Shown: positions 8,618-17,886, counted from the stretch's first letter. The stretch is DNA of 64,000 nucleotides from VXNE01 sp965217825 (GCA_965217825.1 OZ244571.1:1922001-1986000), one strand, 5' to 3'. The notes: generated by a model from the sequence alone, not told the origin. Made by a program: numbers and translations.

Positions 8618-9406
8618 CTATCTTCCTGCGCCGTCGACGTGGCCCGAGATCAGCTTCGCGATGCGCTCCGGTTCTTCGATCTCGACCAGGTGCCCCGCAT
8701 CATCGAGCATCTCGATCGTCGCGTTCGGCAGGTTCGCCGCGTACAACTCGGCGCACTCTGGCGGCACGACTTTGTCTCGCCCGCCCCAGACGATGAGCGT
8801 CGGCGTGTTCACGTTGCCGAGCAGCGGTGCGAGACGGCGGTCGAACATATACGGCTTCCAGGTCACGCGCGCCGTCATCTCCCGGGAAAAGTCCCACAGC
8901 TGGCGAACATCGTCGCCCGGTTCTTCGCCGACCCAGGAAAGGTAGCTCTCCTGGTCGCGAAAGCTCTCCTCGATGTAGGCCCTGTGCGAGACCATCATCT
9001 GGTCCAGGATATCGCCGTTCTCCGGTTTCAGGCCGGCGGCGCCGATCAGCACCAGCGCGCGCAGCCGCCCGGGCTGCATGGCGGCGAGTTCGGCCGCGAT
9101 GAAACCGCCGAATCCCGCGCCGACCAGCGCCGTGGAACCGAGGCCGAGTGCGTCGAGAATGTGGCCGCCGAGGATCGCAATATCTCGAGGATCGCGCGCC
9201 CACGACGGACGCACCGAGCCGCCCCAGCCCGGCAGGTCGGGCACGATGACCCTGTGGCGTTCGGCCAGCGCGGCATGCACCGGCAGCCAGCCGGGGCTGC
9301 CCCAGGAGTGGTGCAGCAGGACGATGTCGCTGCCGCTGCCGCCCTCGAGCAGGTGCACCTCGCCGGTGGCGAGCGCGATATCTCTTTCACGGTACGCGTC
9401 GGTCAA
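8618..9406 (-). CDS. Alpha/beta hydrolase with Gly in place of the nucleophile Ser
   Basis: A 262-residue alpha/beta-hydrolase fold protein. The oxyanion region LLHHSWGSPGWLP, the Asp loop VWGGRDKVVPP and the His loop DDAGHLVEIEEPERI are intact. The nucleophile elbow, normally GxSxG, reads VGAGFGG, so glycine occupies the catalytic serine position. As written the protein should lack classic esterase chemistry. It may be a binding protein, an enzyme that does not use a covalent serine intermediate, or an inactivated gene. It lies downstream of, and divergent from, fumarase and in the same direction as the LLM and halogenase genes. Confidence 0.85.
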   Translation of the reverse strand: MTDAYRERDIALATGEVHLLEGGSGSDIVLLHHSWGSPGWLPVHAALAERHRVIVPDLPGWGGSVRPSWARDPRDIAILGGHILDALGLGSTALVGAGFGGFIAAELAAMQPGRLRALVLIGAAGLKPENGDILDQMMVSHRAYIEESFRDQESYLSWVGEEPGDDVRQLWDFSREMTARVTWKPYMFDRRLAPLLGNVNTPTLIVWGGRDKVVPPECAELYAANLPNATIEMLDDAGHLVEIEEPERIAKLISGHVDGAGR

Positions 9407-9512
9407 CTTTCCCCTCCCCAGATATTCGCTTTAGTGTAACGCGCGAATGGACGTTGGAAACGACGTGAATCAGGCACAATATGGTCCCGGTACCCGGTGA
9501 AGCGAACGAACG

Positions 9513-11033
9513 ATGACGGTAATTCACGCGCGAGATCTGACAAAAAGTGTTGCCGACGCGCTGCAATACGTCTCCTATTACCATCCGCCGGACTTCATTC
9601 GCGCCATGGCAGCCGCCTACGAGCGCGAGGAGAATCCCGCCGCCAGGGGGGCGCTGCGGCAGGTGCTCGTCAATTCGCGCATGTGCGCGCTGGGCAAACG
9701 CCCCATCTGCCAGGACACAGGCATCGTCAACGTCTTTCTGGACGTCGGCATGGAGGTCGCCTGGGAGGGTGGCGCCAGCGTCGACGACATGGTCAACGAG
9801 GGCGTGCGGCGCGCGTATCTCGACGCCGACAATATCCTGCGCCCCTCCATCGTCGACGACCCCGACGCCGACCGCGCCAATACGCGCGACAACACGCCGG
9901 CCGTGATCCATTACCGCATCGTGCCCGGGGACAAGCTGACGGTGGAGGTCGCGGCCAAGGGTGGCGGCAGCGAAGCGAAGGCCATGTTCACGATGCTGAA
10001 TCCGTCCGACTCCGTCGTCGACTGGGTGCTCGGCGCGGTGCCGACGATGGGCGCCGGATGGTGTCCGCCGGGTCTGCTCGGTGTCGGCATCGGCGGCACG
10101 CCGGAGAAGGCGATGCTGCTCGCCAAGGAGGCGCTGATGCAGCCCGTCGACATCCACGATCTCATCGCCCGCGGTCCCGCAAACCACGCGGAAGCGTTGC
10201 GCCTCGAACTCTACGAGAAGGTCAATGCCCTGGGGATTGGCGCGCAGGGACTGGGCGGATTGACGACGGTGCTCGATGTCAAGGTGGCCGACCATCCGAC
10301 CCACGCCGTGAACAAGCCGGTGGCGGTGATACCGAACTGCACCGCCACGCGGCACGTCCGCTTCGTGCTGGACGGCTCGGGGCCGGCGGAGTTCGTACCC
10401 CCGAACCTCGATGACTGGCCGGACATCGCCCTGGATCCCGCCGGCGATGCGCGCCGGGTCGATCTCGACTCGATCACCAAAGCGGATATCGCGACTTGGC
10501 ACGCCGGCGAAACGCTGCTGCTGTCGGGCAAGCTCCTGACTGGTCGCGACGCCGCGCACAAACGTCTGGTGGACATGATTGATCGGGGCGAGCAACTGCC
10601 CGTGGACTTCACGAATCGGTTCATCTACTACGTCGGCCCGGTCGATCCCGTGCGCGACGAAGTGGTGGGACCGGCGGGTCCAACGACCGCCACGCGCATG
10701 GACAAGTTCACGCGTGTCATGCTCGCAGAAACAGGCCTGATCGGGATGATCGGCAAGGCCGAGCGCGGCCCCGCCGGCATCGAAGCCATCAGGGATCACG
10801 GCGCGGTATCGCTTGTCGCGGTCGGCGGCGCCGCCTACCTGGTGTCGAAAGCGATCACGAAGTCGACCCTGCTCGCGTTCGAAGACCTCGGCATGGAGGC
10901 GATCTACGAGTTCGAGGTGCGCGACATGCCCGTGACCGTGTCGGTGGACGCCCGCGGCGAGTCGGTGCACATCCAGGGCCCGCGCCTCTGGCGCGCGAAG
11001 ATCGCGGACCGAATCGCCGCGGTCAACGCATAA
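9513..11033 (+). CDS. Class I fumarate hydratase (Fe-S dependent)
   Basis: A 506-residue protein with the fused alpha and beta domains of class I (FumA/FumB-type) fumarases. It is expected to interconvert fumarate and L-malate with a [4Fe-4S] cluster. Likely cluster cysteines are in RPICQDTG, GAGWCPPG and IPNCTATRH. The C-terminal beta domain carries GPTTATRMD and the ITKSTLLAFEDLGMEAIYEFEV segment typical of the family. The ATG at 9513 is 106 bases from the divergent hydrolase gene. Class I enzymes are oxygen-sensitive. A related Fe-S tartrate dehydratase is the main alternative. Confidence 0.92.
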   Translation: MTVIHARDLTKSVADALQYVSYYHPPDFIRAMAAAYEREENPAARGALRQVLVNSRMCALGKRPICQDTGIVNVFLDVGMEVAWEGGASVDDMVNEGVRRAYLDADNILRPSIVDDPDADRANTRDNTPAVIHYRIVPGDKLTVEVAAKGGGSEAKAMFTMLNPSDSVVDWVLGAVPTMGAGWCPPGLLGVGIGGTPEKAMLLAKEALMQPVDIHDLIARGPANHAEALRLELYEKVNALGIGAQGLGGLTTVLDVKVADHPTHAVNKPVAVIPNCTATRHVRFVLDGSGPAEFVPPNLDDWPDIALDPAGDARRVDLDSITKADIATWHAGETLLLSGKLLTGRDAAHKRLVDMIDRGEQLPVDFTNRFIYYVGPVDPVRDEVVGPAGPTTATRMDKFTRVMLAETGLIGMIGKAERGPAGIEAIRDHGAVSLVAVGGAAYLVSKAITKSTLLAFEDLGMEAIYEFEVRDMPVTVSVDARGESVHIQGPRLWRAKIADRIAAVNA

Positions 11034-11042
11034 ATAGCGGGG

Positions 11043-12011
11043 CTAACGCGGAAGGGACTGCGCGAGAAAATCCAGCATGAGGTCGACGCAGACCTGGGGC
11101 TCTTCAAGCTGCAGGAAGTGGGTCGTCTCCGGCACGAAGTCGTAGTCGAGGATCAGGAGTTCGCTCAAGTCCACGGTCGGCAAGAAGGAGAACGGCACGG
11201 CGGGATCGGCGCCGATGGCTTTCGCCGGACAGCGCAGCCTGTCGATCTCTACGGCAACCGCCCAGCGAAATGCCTGCTGGTATATCTTGGCTTCATAGTC
11301 GCGCGGGCAGCGCAGTTCGTATCCGGTGCCGCCGGGGACCCGGCGGAGCGTCGTTCGCGCGATGAGGTCTGCGGCGCCGGGGACCAGGCGTTGGAAGGCC
11401 GGAGCGCGACGGATGAGCTCGGCGAAAGCTTCTTCGGTATCGAATGTTTCCCTTCGCCGCCGGGCACCCTCGTCCAACTGGTCTATCGTCGCCCCGAGGG
11501 TTTGCAGGTGTTGGGGAGCGCACCCGGGCGGACAGATAAACGGATCGAACAACACCAGTGCCGAGAACCCGCCGCTGGCGGCAACCTGGAGCACCGCCGT
11601 CTGTGCCGATAACGAGTGGAACACGCCGATCTTCGGTGTGTCCCCGAAGTGCCTGTCAATCGCCTGGACGACGCGCTCGTTGTCGCGGACGAACGTCGCG
11701 ATGTCGTGCGCCTCAAGGTCGCCAACCGGGTTCCCGACCGGATTCCAGCCGTGGTTCCGAAAGTCGTAGAGGATGAGATCGAACCGGTCGGCGAGCAGCG
11801 ACCAGAACGGATAGTACGAATCGGCTGAAAGTCCGTTGGCGTGGCTGAGAACGAGCCGCGTCCCTTGCGGATTGCCGTGCCGTCTGAGGGTGATGGGCGT
11901 GCCGTCGTCCATGCGGACTTCGACCGTCGCAAGGGGCTCTGGCACCTCCCAGCGCGCGGACGTTACGCGATTCTCCCCGGCGGTAGATGACGTTTGGCGG
12001 CTGGTTGTCAT
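11043..12011 (-). CDS. Alpha/beta hydrolase
   Basis: A 322-residue alpha/beta-hydrolase fold protein. The oxyanion strand is LVLSHANGLSADSYY, the fold motif DFRNHGWNP follows, and the nucleophile elbow is FHSLSAQ, with serine after the histidine. The probable catalytic His is in VPETTHFLQLEEP near the C-terminus. The ATG at 12011 was preferred because the 44 residues upstream in frame are proline- and arginine-rich and unlike the fold. It is convergent with fumarase, with only a few bases between the stops. The substrate cannot be predicted. Confidence 0.82.
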   Translation of the reverse strand: MTTSRQTSSTAGENRVTSARWEVPEPLATVEVRMDDGTPITLRRHGNPQGTRLVLSHANGLSADSYYPFWSLLADRFDLILYDFRNHGWNPVGNPVGDLEAHDIATFVRDNERVVQAIDRHFGDTPKIGVFHSLSAQTAVLQVAASGGFSALVLFDPFICPPGCAPQHLQTLGATIDQLDEGARRRRETFDTEEAFAELIRRAPAFQRLVPGAADLIARTTLRRVPGGTGYELRCPRDYEAKIYQQAFRWAVAVEIDRLRCPAKAIGADPAVPFSFLPTVDLSELLILDYDFVPETTHFLQLEEPQVCVDLMLDFLAQSLPR

Positions 12012-12024
12012 CGTGCCGAGGGCG

Positions 12025-12324
12025 TTATTCACCGCCGGCGCACGCCTTGGCGCCGCACCGCTCGATGGCTCCGGTGCTGGCGGCGCCGGCGTTCGCGCAC
12101 ACGGTAATGGGATTGAACCCCGCGTCGCGATCCTCGCGCACAACGCGCGCCAGCGCTTCCATATCCAGACGGAACCGGTCGTCGGAGGCGATCATGCGGA
12201 TGCAGTCCGGTCGAATGCCGGTGATGCCGGCGGCGCGGACATGCGCGCTGTGACTCTGGTCGCGTGCTCCCCATGTTTGACAAGCGGTGACTTGCCGCAA
12301 CGTCACCGCCGTTTTGCTCGGCAC
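12025..12324 (-). pseudogene. Fragment of a PLP-dependent group II decarboxylase
   Basis: The minus strand encodes a short stretch reading HSAHVRAAGITGIRPDCIRM, IASDDRFRLDMEALARVV and GFNPITVCANAGAASTGAI. This matches the middle of aromatic-L-amino-acid/glutamate decarboxylase-type enzymes, where the segment before the PLP lysine runs DDRFRMD...FxVVATAGTTSTGAI. The N-terminal domain, the PLP lysine and the C-terminal half are missing on both sides. It ends against the M50 protease gene. I read it as the remnant of a deleted gene. Confidence 0.65.
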
Positions 12325-12327
12325 TGC

Positions 12328-12978
12328 TCATGACATCGGAACGAACGTGATCAGCGGCAGCAGCGCCGTTGCGATCGACATGACGTAGCTGAATACCGGC
12401 ACGCCCAGGACACCCAGCAGGATCAGGCTCAGGAGCGCGTACACGCCGTAGCGGGCGTTGTAGTGCCGATATGCCTCGGCGGCGGCGGGCGGCAGGAAGT
12501 GGGGCAGGATGTAGTGGCCGTCCAGCGGACCGATCGGGATCAGGTTGAACACCATCAACAGTAGGTTCACCCGCACCAGCAATTGCACAAACATTTCGGT
12601 GCCGGGCGTGAACGCCGCGTCGACATCCGCGACGCGGAGCAGCAGGAAGACGTTCCACACAAAGAGTGCGAGCAACAGGTTCATGCCGGGCCCCGCCGCC
12701 GCGACCCACAGGTCGGCGCGCTTTGATCGAAAGTTGCGCGGGTCCGTCGGCACCGGCTTGGCATAGCCGATCCCCACCATGATCACCATCAGCAAACCCA
12801 CGACATCGATGTGCGCGACCGGATTCAAGGTGAGCCGGCCGGCGCGTTCCGCCGTATCGTCGCCATACAGCTTCGCCACGAAGGCGTGGCCGAACTCGTG
12901 AAACGAAAGTGACGCGACGAGCGCCACGATCAACAGCGCAAAGAGCAGTATTTCGCCTTGGTAGATGAGTTGGATCAC
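12328..12978 (-). CDS. Site-2 protease-like M50 membrane metalloprotease
   Basis: A 216-residue polytopic membrane protein of peptidase family M50. The zinc motif HEFGH is at residues 27-31 in the first long helix, and the third ligand region is NLIPIGPLDG near residue 155. NPVAHID after the first helices is also conserved. These enzymes cleave substrates within the membrane; the compact form has no PDZ domain and its substrates are unknown. The GTG start at 12978 overlaps the rhomboid stop as GTGA, so the two intramembrane proteases are translationally coupled. Confidence 0.88.
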   Translation of the reverse strand: MIQLIYQGEILLFALLIVALVASLSFHEFGHAFVAKLYGDDTAERAGRLTLNPVAHIDVVGLLMVIMVGIGYAKPVPTDPRNFRSKRADLWVAAAGPGMNLLLALFVWNVFLLLRVADVDAAFTPGTEMFVQLLVRVNLLLMVFNLIPIGPLDGHYILPHFLPPAAAEAYRHYNARYGVYALLSLILLGVLGVPVFSYVMSIATALLPLITFVPMS

Positions 12979-13553
12979 GCGTTCGAACCGTTTGTCCGGG
13001 TACGCGTATCCCGCCCGACGAACAGGCGTGCCGTCGCGCAGCCGGCCAGCAGTCCGCACAGGTGCGCCTCCCACGAGATGCCGCCGCCTTGGGGCACGAT
13101 GCCCCAGATCGTGCCGCCGTAGAGGAGGACGACCGCGAGCGAGGCCAAGAGGGAGGTGACGGCGCGCTCGTACAGTCCGCGCACGATGAGGAAACCGACG
13201 AGGCCGAACACCACTCCGCTCGCGCCCACATGGGCGGCTTCGCGACCGAACAGCCACACGGCGAGACCGCCCACGACGATGATCCACGCGAGTACGACCA
13301 GGTAGTAGCGTACGCCGCGGACCAGCACGATGGCGGCGAGCGGGATCAGGGACAACGTGTTGGCGATGAGGTGCCACAGCGATCCGTGCACGAAAGGCAT
13401 GCCGATCACGCCGGGCAGGCCGTCGAAGCGCCGGGGCGTCAGTGCCAGGAAGTACAGCGCGCTCGGGTCGGCGAATGCGTACAGCGACACCGCCCAGACC
13501 AGGCCCAGGCCGCCGAACAGTACGGCGGCGCGCTGCGCGAAGGCGGGTTTCAT
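12975..13553 (-). CDS. Rhomboid-family intramembrane serine protease
   Basis: A 192-residue rhomboid with about six transmembrane segments. The L1-loop/helix signature FVHGSLWHLIANT, the catalytic serine in VGASGVVFG (Ser112) and the catalytic histidine in EAHLCGLLAG (His164) are all present, so it should be active. The ATG at 13553 is preferred over the longer frame, which adds 54 unrelated residues overlapping the divergent oxidoreductase gene. It is the first gene of a two-gene operon with the M50 protease. Confidence 0.9.
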   Translation of the reverse strand: MKPAFAQRAAVLFGGLGLVWAVSLYAFADPSALYFLALTPRRFDGLPGVIGMPFVHGSLWHLIANTLSLIPLAAIVLVRGVRYYLVVLAWIIVVGGLAVWLFGREAAHVGASGVVFGLVGFLIVRGLYERAVTSLLASLAVVLLYGGTIWGIVPQGGGISWEAHLCGLLAGCATARLFVGRDTRTRTNGSNA

Positions 13554-13719
13554 CGGCGAGGCTCCCGTACTGGGTGATCGGATCGACGCGCCAATGGTAC
13601 CGGAGCCGGGCCGGACAATCTGTCGCGCCCGTTGAATCTTCCACGGCACTAGCGATTGCCGGTGCAATCGGGTGTCTTCTATGATCGACGCATGTCGGGC
13701 CATTGACCGGACCATCTAT

Positions 13720-15117
13720 ATGGATCGTCGGGAGGTACTCAAAGGCGGTGCTGCGGCCATCCTGCTCGCTCCGGGGTTCTCGGTCCGGGCCGCGCCGAAG
13801 CCCAGGGTCGTACACGACTTCTCGGGCCTCAACTACGTGCCCGTCGCCATGGAGCGACGTCCGATCACCACCGAGGAGGTGAGCGACGCGATCAGTCGCT
13901 GGCCGGGTGCGATATCCATCGGCGGCGGCCGCTACAGCATGGGAGGCCAGGTCGCCGCCCCGGACTCGCTGCACCTGGATATGCGCTGCATGAACCGCGT
14001 GCTGGCGCTCGACCCGGCGCGGCGCGTCGTTCGCGTGCAGGCGGGAATCTCCTGGCGCGATATTCAGGATGCGATCGACCCGCATGACTTGTCGGTCAGC
14101 ATCATGCAGAGCTACAGCAACTTCACGGTGGGCGGCTCGGTATCCGTCAACTGCCACGGCCGCTACATCGGCAAGGGGCCGCTGGTCAACTCCGTGCGCG
14201 CCGTGCAGATGGTTCGCGCCGACGGTCAGATCCTCGAGTTGACGCCGGGGTCGGCGCTGTTTCGCGGTTTGTTCGGCGGCTATGGAGGCCTCGGGGTGGT
14301 CACCGAAGTCGAACTCGAACTCGACGGCAACACGCGCCTTCGCCGCGTCGTCGAGAAAGTCGACCTCGACCGCTACCCGGACCACTTTCGCAGCAAGATC
14401 GCGCAAGACCCGCGCGTCGTGCTGCACAATGCCGATCTCAGACCCCCCGGCTTCGCCGAGCCCCGGCTGATCACCTGGATGTCGACGGAAGAACCCGCGA
14501 CGGTCCCGGAGCGGTTGATTCCGCGCGATCGGGACTACGGCCGCAACCAGGCCCTCATCTGGGCAGTGTCCGAGCTGCCTGGCGGGAAGGGGCTGCGTCG
14601 CGGCATCGAGGACAGGGTGCTTGAGCGAGAGGCCGTCGTATGGCGCAACTACGAGGCCAGTCTCGACACCGACGCGCTGAATCCTGGAACCCGTCTCTTT
14701 TCCACCTACCTCCTCCAGGAGTACTTCATCCCGGTCGGGAATTTCCTGCCTTTCGCGCGCACGCTGGCGGACGTGCTGCGGCGCCGGCGGGTCAATGCGC
14801 TGAACGTATCGATCCGTCACTCTGCTCGCGATTCAAGGTCGATACTGGCGTGGGCGCCGACGGAAGTCTTTTCGTTCGTGCTCTACTACAAGCAACGCAC
14901 CAGCGAGAGGGCGAGCCGGGGAGCTGGCGTCTGGACGCGGGAGTTGATCGACGCCGCGCTCGCCAACGGCGGTCGGTACTACCTGCCGTACCGGCTTCAC
15001 GCCGCCCGCTCCCAATTCGAGCAAGCCTACCCCGAGATCCGGGAATTCGTGGCGCTGAAGTCCAGGGTCGATCCGCGCGCGAAGTTCCGAAACCTGCTCT
15101 GGGACAAGTACCTGTAG
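13720..15117 (+). CDS. Tat-exported FAD-binding oxidoreductase (FAD_binding_4)
   Basis: A 465-residue flavoprotein of the PCMH/GlcD-like FAD-binding family. It begins MDRREVLKGGAAAILLAP, a twin-arginine signal (RRxxLK), so it should fold with FAD in the cytoplasm and then be exported. FAD-binding motifs follow: ISIGGGRYSMGGQ, a strand of about ten residues ending VRVQAGISW, and NFTVGGSVSVNCHGRYIG. The C-terminal region (FRNLLWDKYL) resembles sugar/lactone oxidases. The start was moved to 13720 so that the Tat signal begins the protein. The substrate is unknown. Confidence 0.85.
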   Translation: MDRREVLKGGAAAILLAPGFSVRAAPKPRVVHDFSGLNYVPVAMERRPITTEEVSDAISRWPGAISIGGGRYSMGGQVAAPDSLHLDMRCMNRVLALDPARRVVRVQAGISWRDIQDAIDPHDLSVSIMQSYSNFTVGGSVSVNCHGRYIGKGPLVNSVRAVQMVRADGQILELTPGSALFRGLFGGYGGLGVVTEVELELDGNTRLRRVVEKVDLDRYPDHFRSKIAQDPRVVLHNADLRPPGFAEPRLITWMSTEEPATVPERLIPRDRDYGRNQALIWAVSELPGGKGLRRGIEDRVLEREAVVWRNYEASLDTDALNPGTRLFSTYLLQEYFIPVGNFLPFARTLADVLRRRRVNALNVSIRHSARDSRSILAWAPTEVFSFVLYYKQRTSERASRGAGVWTRELIDAALANGGRYYLPYRLHAARSQFEQAYPEIREFVALKSRVDPRAKFRNLLWDKYL

Positions 15118-15221
15118 CCAAGTTTCCGTTGGCTGCCGGAATCCGCGTTGAATCCGGAAATGCTCGATATGCCGGTGCCGACTACAATCAACCCGCATCC
15201 CCAAAGCAAAGGAGCATCGAC

Positions 15222-15665
15222 GTGGCCGTGCGAGAAGTGTTTGCCTACCTCTGTGTCGACAACGCAGTCGACGCCATCGCGTTCTACGAGAAGGCGTTTG
15301 GCGCGACCGAGAAAATGAGACTGGTCGAGCCCGGCGGTCGAATCGGCCACGCCGAGCTCGACTTCGACGGTGCGACCGTCATGCTGGCGGACGAGTTCCC
15401 CGAAATGGACGTCAGGTCGCCCGAGAGCATCGGCGGCTCACCGGTCACGATCTACCTCCAGGTCGACGATGCCGACGCCGTGGTTGATTGCGCGGCGAAC
15501 GCGGGCGCCACGGTGGAGATGCCTCCGACGGACATGTTCTATGGCGAGCGCATGGCGGTCCTGCGCGATCCGTTCGGGCATCGCTGGAATATCGGTCACA
15601 ATATCGAGGATGTTTCCCCCGACGAGGTACAGCGACGCTACAACGAGATGGTCGAGGGATCGTAG
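15222..15665 (+). CDS. VOC-family (glyoxalase/PhnB-like) protein
   Basis: A 147-residue vicinal-oxygen-chelate protein with paired beta-alpha-beta-beta-beta modules. FAYLCVDNAVDAIAFYEKAFGA opens the first module and YGERMAVLRDPFGHRWNIGHN ends the second. It resembles the PhnB/YdcB subgroup, whose members are often of unknown function, and it may bind a metal. The GTG start at 15222 is supported by AAAGGAG at 15208-15214. A longer frame reaching back to 14640 is a shadow of the oxidoreductase gene. Confidence 0.87.
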   Translation: MAVREVFAYLCVDNAVDAIAFYEKAFGATEKMRLVEPGGRIGHAELDFDGATVMLADEFPEMDVRSPESIGGSPVTIYLQVDDADAVVDCAANAGATVEMPPTDMFYGERMAVLRDPFGHRWNIGHNIEDVSPDEVQRRYNEMVEGS

Positions 15666-15735
15666 AGTCCGCGGATGGATGTCGATCGAGCAAAGGGCGA
15701 CCGACGGCGCAACAACCCCGTCGTCGCCTCCCGCC

Positions 15736-16311
15736 TCATTTCAGGGGACGGAAGTTGTAGCGCTGGCCCGCGATGGTCGCCTGGTACATGAGCCCGCCGA
15801 CGGTCATCGTGAAGACGCGCATCCCTTCGTAGTAGGTTTCGGCGCCGGCAAGCTCCGCGGACGAAGCCGCGCCCACGGAAGCCTGGCTGCCCTGCGTGCC
15901 CGATGAGGCCCGCGCGCTGGCGGTGACCGCAACGGCCGAGGCCTGCGCGTCGAACTCGAACTTGCCTTCGGTGAAGTCGTCATAGGCGGACGCGTCCTCG
16001 AAGAAGACGACCTGCCGGTAGACCTGCCCGCCCAACTGCAGGCCGATCGAGACATCGACGAGGCGGCTGAACCCCGTTACCTTGCCGTCGACGTAGACCT
16101 GCCCCCGGCCGGTCGCCCCGCCGATGCCGATGCCCCCGCGCGCGATGCGGGCCCACACTGCGTAGCCGAAGGCGTTGTCGAAGAAGGGCTGTACGACCGG
16201 AACGGACTTGAAGGTCTCGATCGTCTCGGAGAGATCCTTGACGTTCTGCCCCGATGCCGCAATGGACCCCGCGACCGCGATCGACGCGAGCGTTCGGGCG
16301 TATAGGTTCAT
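15736..16311 (-). CDS. YSC84/SYLF-domain lipid-binding protein, exported
   Basis: A 191-residue protein with a signal peptide (NLYARTLASIAVAGSIAASG) followed by a SYLF/Ysc84 domain. Family features are FFDNAFGYAVWARIARGG, then IGGATGRGQVY, and a phosphoinositide-binding-type core rich in small residues (SVGIGLQLGGQVYRQVVFF-like pattern). Bacterial members are periplasmic or outer-membrane-associated and poorly understood. The ATG at 16311 has GAGAAG upstream and begins the signal peptide; a start 36 bases earlier is less likely. Confidence 0.85.
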   Translation of the reverse strand: MNLYARTLASIAVAGSIAASGQNVKDLSETIETFKSVPVVQPFFDNAFGYAVWARIARGGIGIGGATGRGQVYVDGKVTGFSRLVDVSIGLQLGGQVYRQVVFFEDASAYDDFTEGKFEFDAQASAVAVTASARASSGTQGSQASVGAASSAELAGAETYYEGMRVFTMTVGGLMYQATIAGQRYNFRPLK

Positions 16312-16467
16312 GGTCTGCACTTCTCGGCGACCACTGGCCGCGTTCACTGCAACGGGAATCGAAGTGTAGCCGCCTTACGCTCGAAACCAAAGGCGCCGGG
16401 ATCGTCAGCGACCGGGCTCGCCAGACAACCTCCGCGTGTGCCCGTGTCGCGAACTCGGCTCGACGGA

Positions 16468-17886
16468 TCAGGCGAGCCCCATCTCCCGGTAGGAGCGCGC
16501 GACCTTCTCAAGCGCGACGGCGAACGCCGCCGTACGCAGATCATCGATGACATCGGACGTGAGCATCGTCTCGCGGACCGTATGGTAGGCGCTGCGCATG
16601 GTGTCCTCGAGGCCGGAGCGGACGAGGTCGAGCTCTTCGGTGCCGCGCAGCAGGGGTTCCTTGAGGGCGTCGGGCACGGGCTTGCCCGTGGTCGTTTCGA
16701 TCATCTCGACGATGTGCCGGTTGCGCTGGATGTCGAGTCGGCGTGAAAGGCGGCCGAAGCGCATGTGCGAGACGTTGGAGACCCACTCGAAGTAGCTGAC
16801 CGTAACGCCGCCGGCATTGACCAGAAGATCGGGCAGGATGATCTTGCCGCGCTCGAGCAGCACCTGTTCGGCGGCGAAGGTGACGGGGCCGTTGGCGGCT
16901 TCGACGATGAGCGGGGCGCGGATCCGCGGCGCGTTGGCGGCGGTCACCTGGCCCTCGATGGCGGCCGGAACAAGGATGTCGCAGTCGGCCTCGAGTGCAC
17001 GGGCGCCGTCGGCGACGAAGCGGGCGGCGGGGAAGCCTTCGACGCCACCTGTTCGGCCGAGGTGTTCGGCGACCGCATCGGGTGCGAGGCCGGCATCGGA
17101 GACGATGGCGCCGTCGCGCTCGACGATGCCCACGAGGCGCACGCCTTCGTTTTCGACGAGGTAGCGTGCGGCGTTGAAGCCCACGTTCCCGAACCCCTGG
17201 ACGATGACGCGCTTGCCTTCGAGGCCGCCTTCGAGGCCGCAGCGGGCGACGTCAGCGGGATAGCTGAAGAACTCGCGGACCACGTAGTGGACGCCGCGAC
17301 CCGTGGCGTGCCGGCGGCCCGGGATCCCGCCCTGGGTCGCCGGCTTGCCGGTGACGCAGGCGAGCGCGTCGATGTCGGCGGGGTAGAGCGCCCGATACTC
17401 GTCGGCCATCCAGGCCATTTCCCGTTCGCCGGTCCCCATGTCGGGCGCTGGCACGTCGCGGCTCGGGCTGATGTAGCCGTGGTCGGCGAGTTCCTGCGTG
17501 AAACGGCGGGTGATGAGTTCGAGTTCGTCTTCGTCATAGTCCTTGGGGCGAATCGCGAGGCCGCCCTTGGCGCCACCGAACGGCACGTCGACGAGGGCGC
17601 ACTTGAAGGTCATGAGCGCGGCGAGCGCCTCGACCTCCTGCTGGTCGACGATGGGGGCGTAGCGGATGCCGCCCTTGACGGGCAAACGGTGCTCGCTGTG
17701 CACGGCCCGCCAGCCGCAGAACGTCTGATAGCGACCGCGCAGACGCACCGGGAAGCGCAGTTGGACGACGGAGTTGCACTCGCGGATGGTCTCGACGAGG
17801 TCCGGCGGGATGTCGAGCGCACGGGCGGCGCGATCGAACATGAGCCGCACGCTCGCGAGAAAAGTCGGTTCGGTCGAAGGGTTCAC
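16468..17886 (-). CDS. Glu/Leu/Phe/Val dehydrogenase (glutamate dehydrogenase)
   Basis: A 472-residue NAD(P)-dependent amino-acid dehydrogenase, most likely glutamate dehydrogenase, catalysing oxidative deamination of glutamate to 2-oxoglutarate. The dimerisation/substrate domain shows VKGGIRYAP and the catalytic lysine in VPFGGAKGG. The Rossmann domain shows RVIVQGFGNVGFNAARY. NAGGVTVSYFEWVSN near the end is typical of glutamate dehydrogenases. The GTG at 17886 is chosen because GGAG lies six bases upstream; an ATG 69 bases earlier adds an Arg-rich non-conserved tail. Co-factor preference cannot be assigned with certainty. Confidence 0.9.
   Translation of the reverse strand: MNPSTEPTFLASVRLMFDRAARALDIPPDLVETIRECNSVVQLRFPVRLRGRYQTFCGWRAVHSEHRLPVKGGIRYAPIVDQQEVEALAALMTFKCALVDVPFGGAKGGLAIRPKDYDEDELELITRRFTQELADHGYISPSRDVPAPDMGTGEREMAWMADEYRALYPADIDALACVTGKPATQGGIPGRRHATGRGVHYVVREFFSYPADVARCGLEGGLEGKRVIVQGFGNVGFNAARYLVENEGVRLVGIVERDGAIVSDAGLAPDAVAEHLGRTGGVEGFPAARFVADGARALEADCDILVPAAIEGQVTAANAPRIRAPLIVEAANGPVTFAAEQVLLERGKIILPDLLVNAGGVTVSYFEWVSNVSHMRFGRLSRRLDIQRNRHIVEMIETTTGKPVPDALKEPLLRGTEELDLVRSGLEDTMRSAYHTVRETMLTSDVIDDLRTAAFAVALEKVARSYREMGLA

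Noticed and set aside
12328..14820. A single 830-codon minus-strand reading frame
   Set aside because: Only its last 216 codons (12328-12978) encode the M50 protease. The rest is antisense to the oxidoreductase gene and out of frame through the rhomboid gene.
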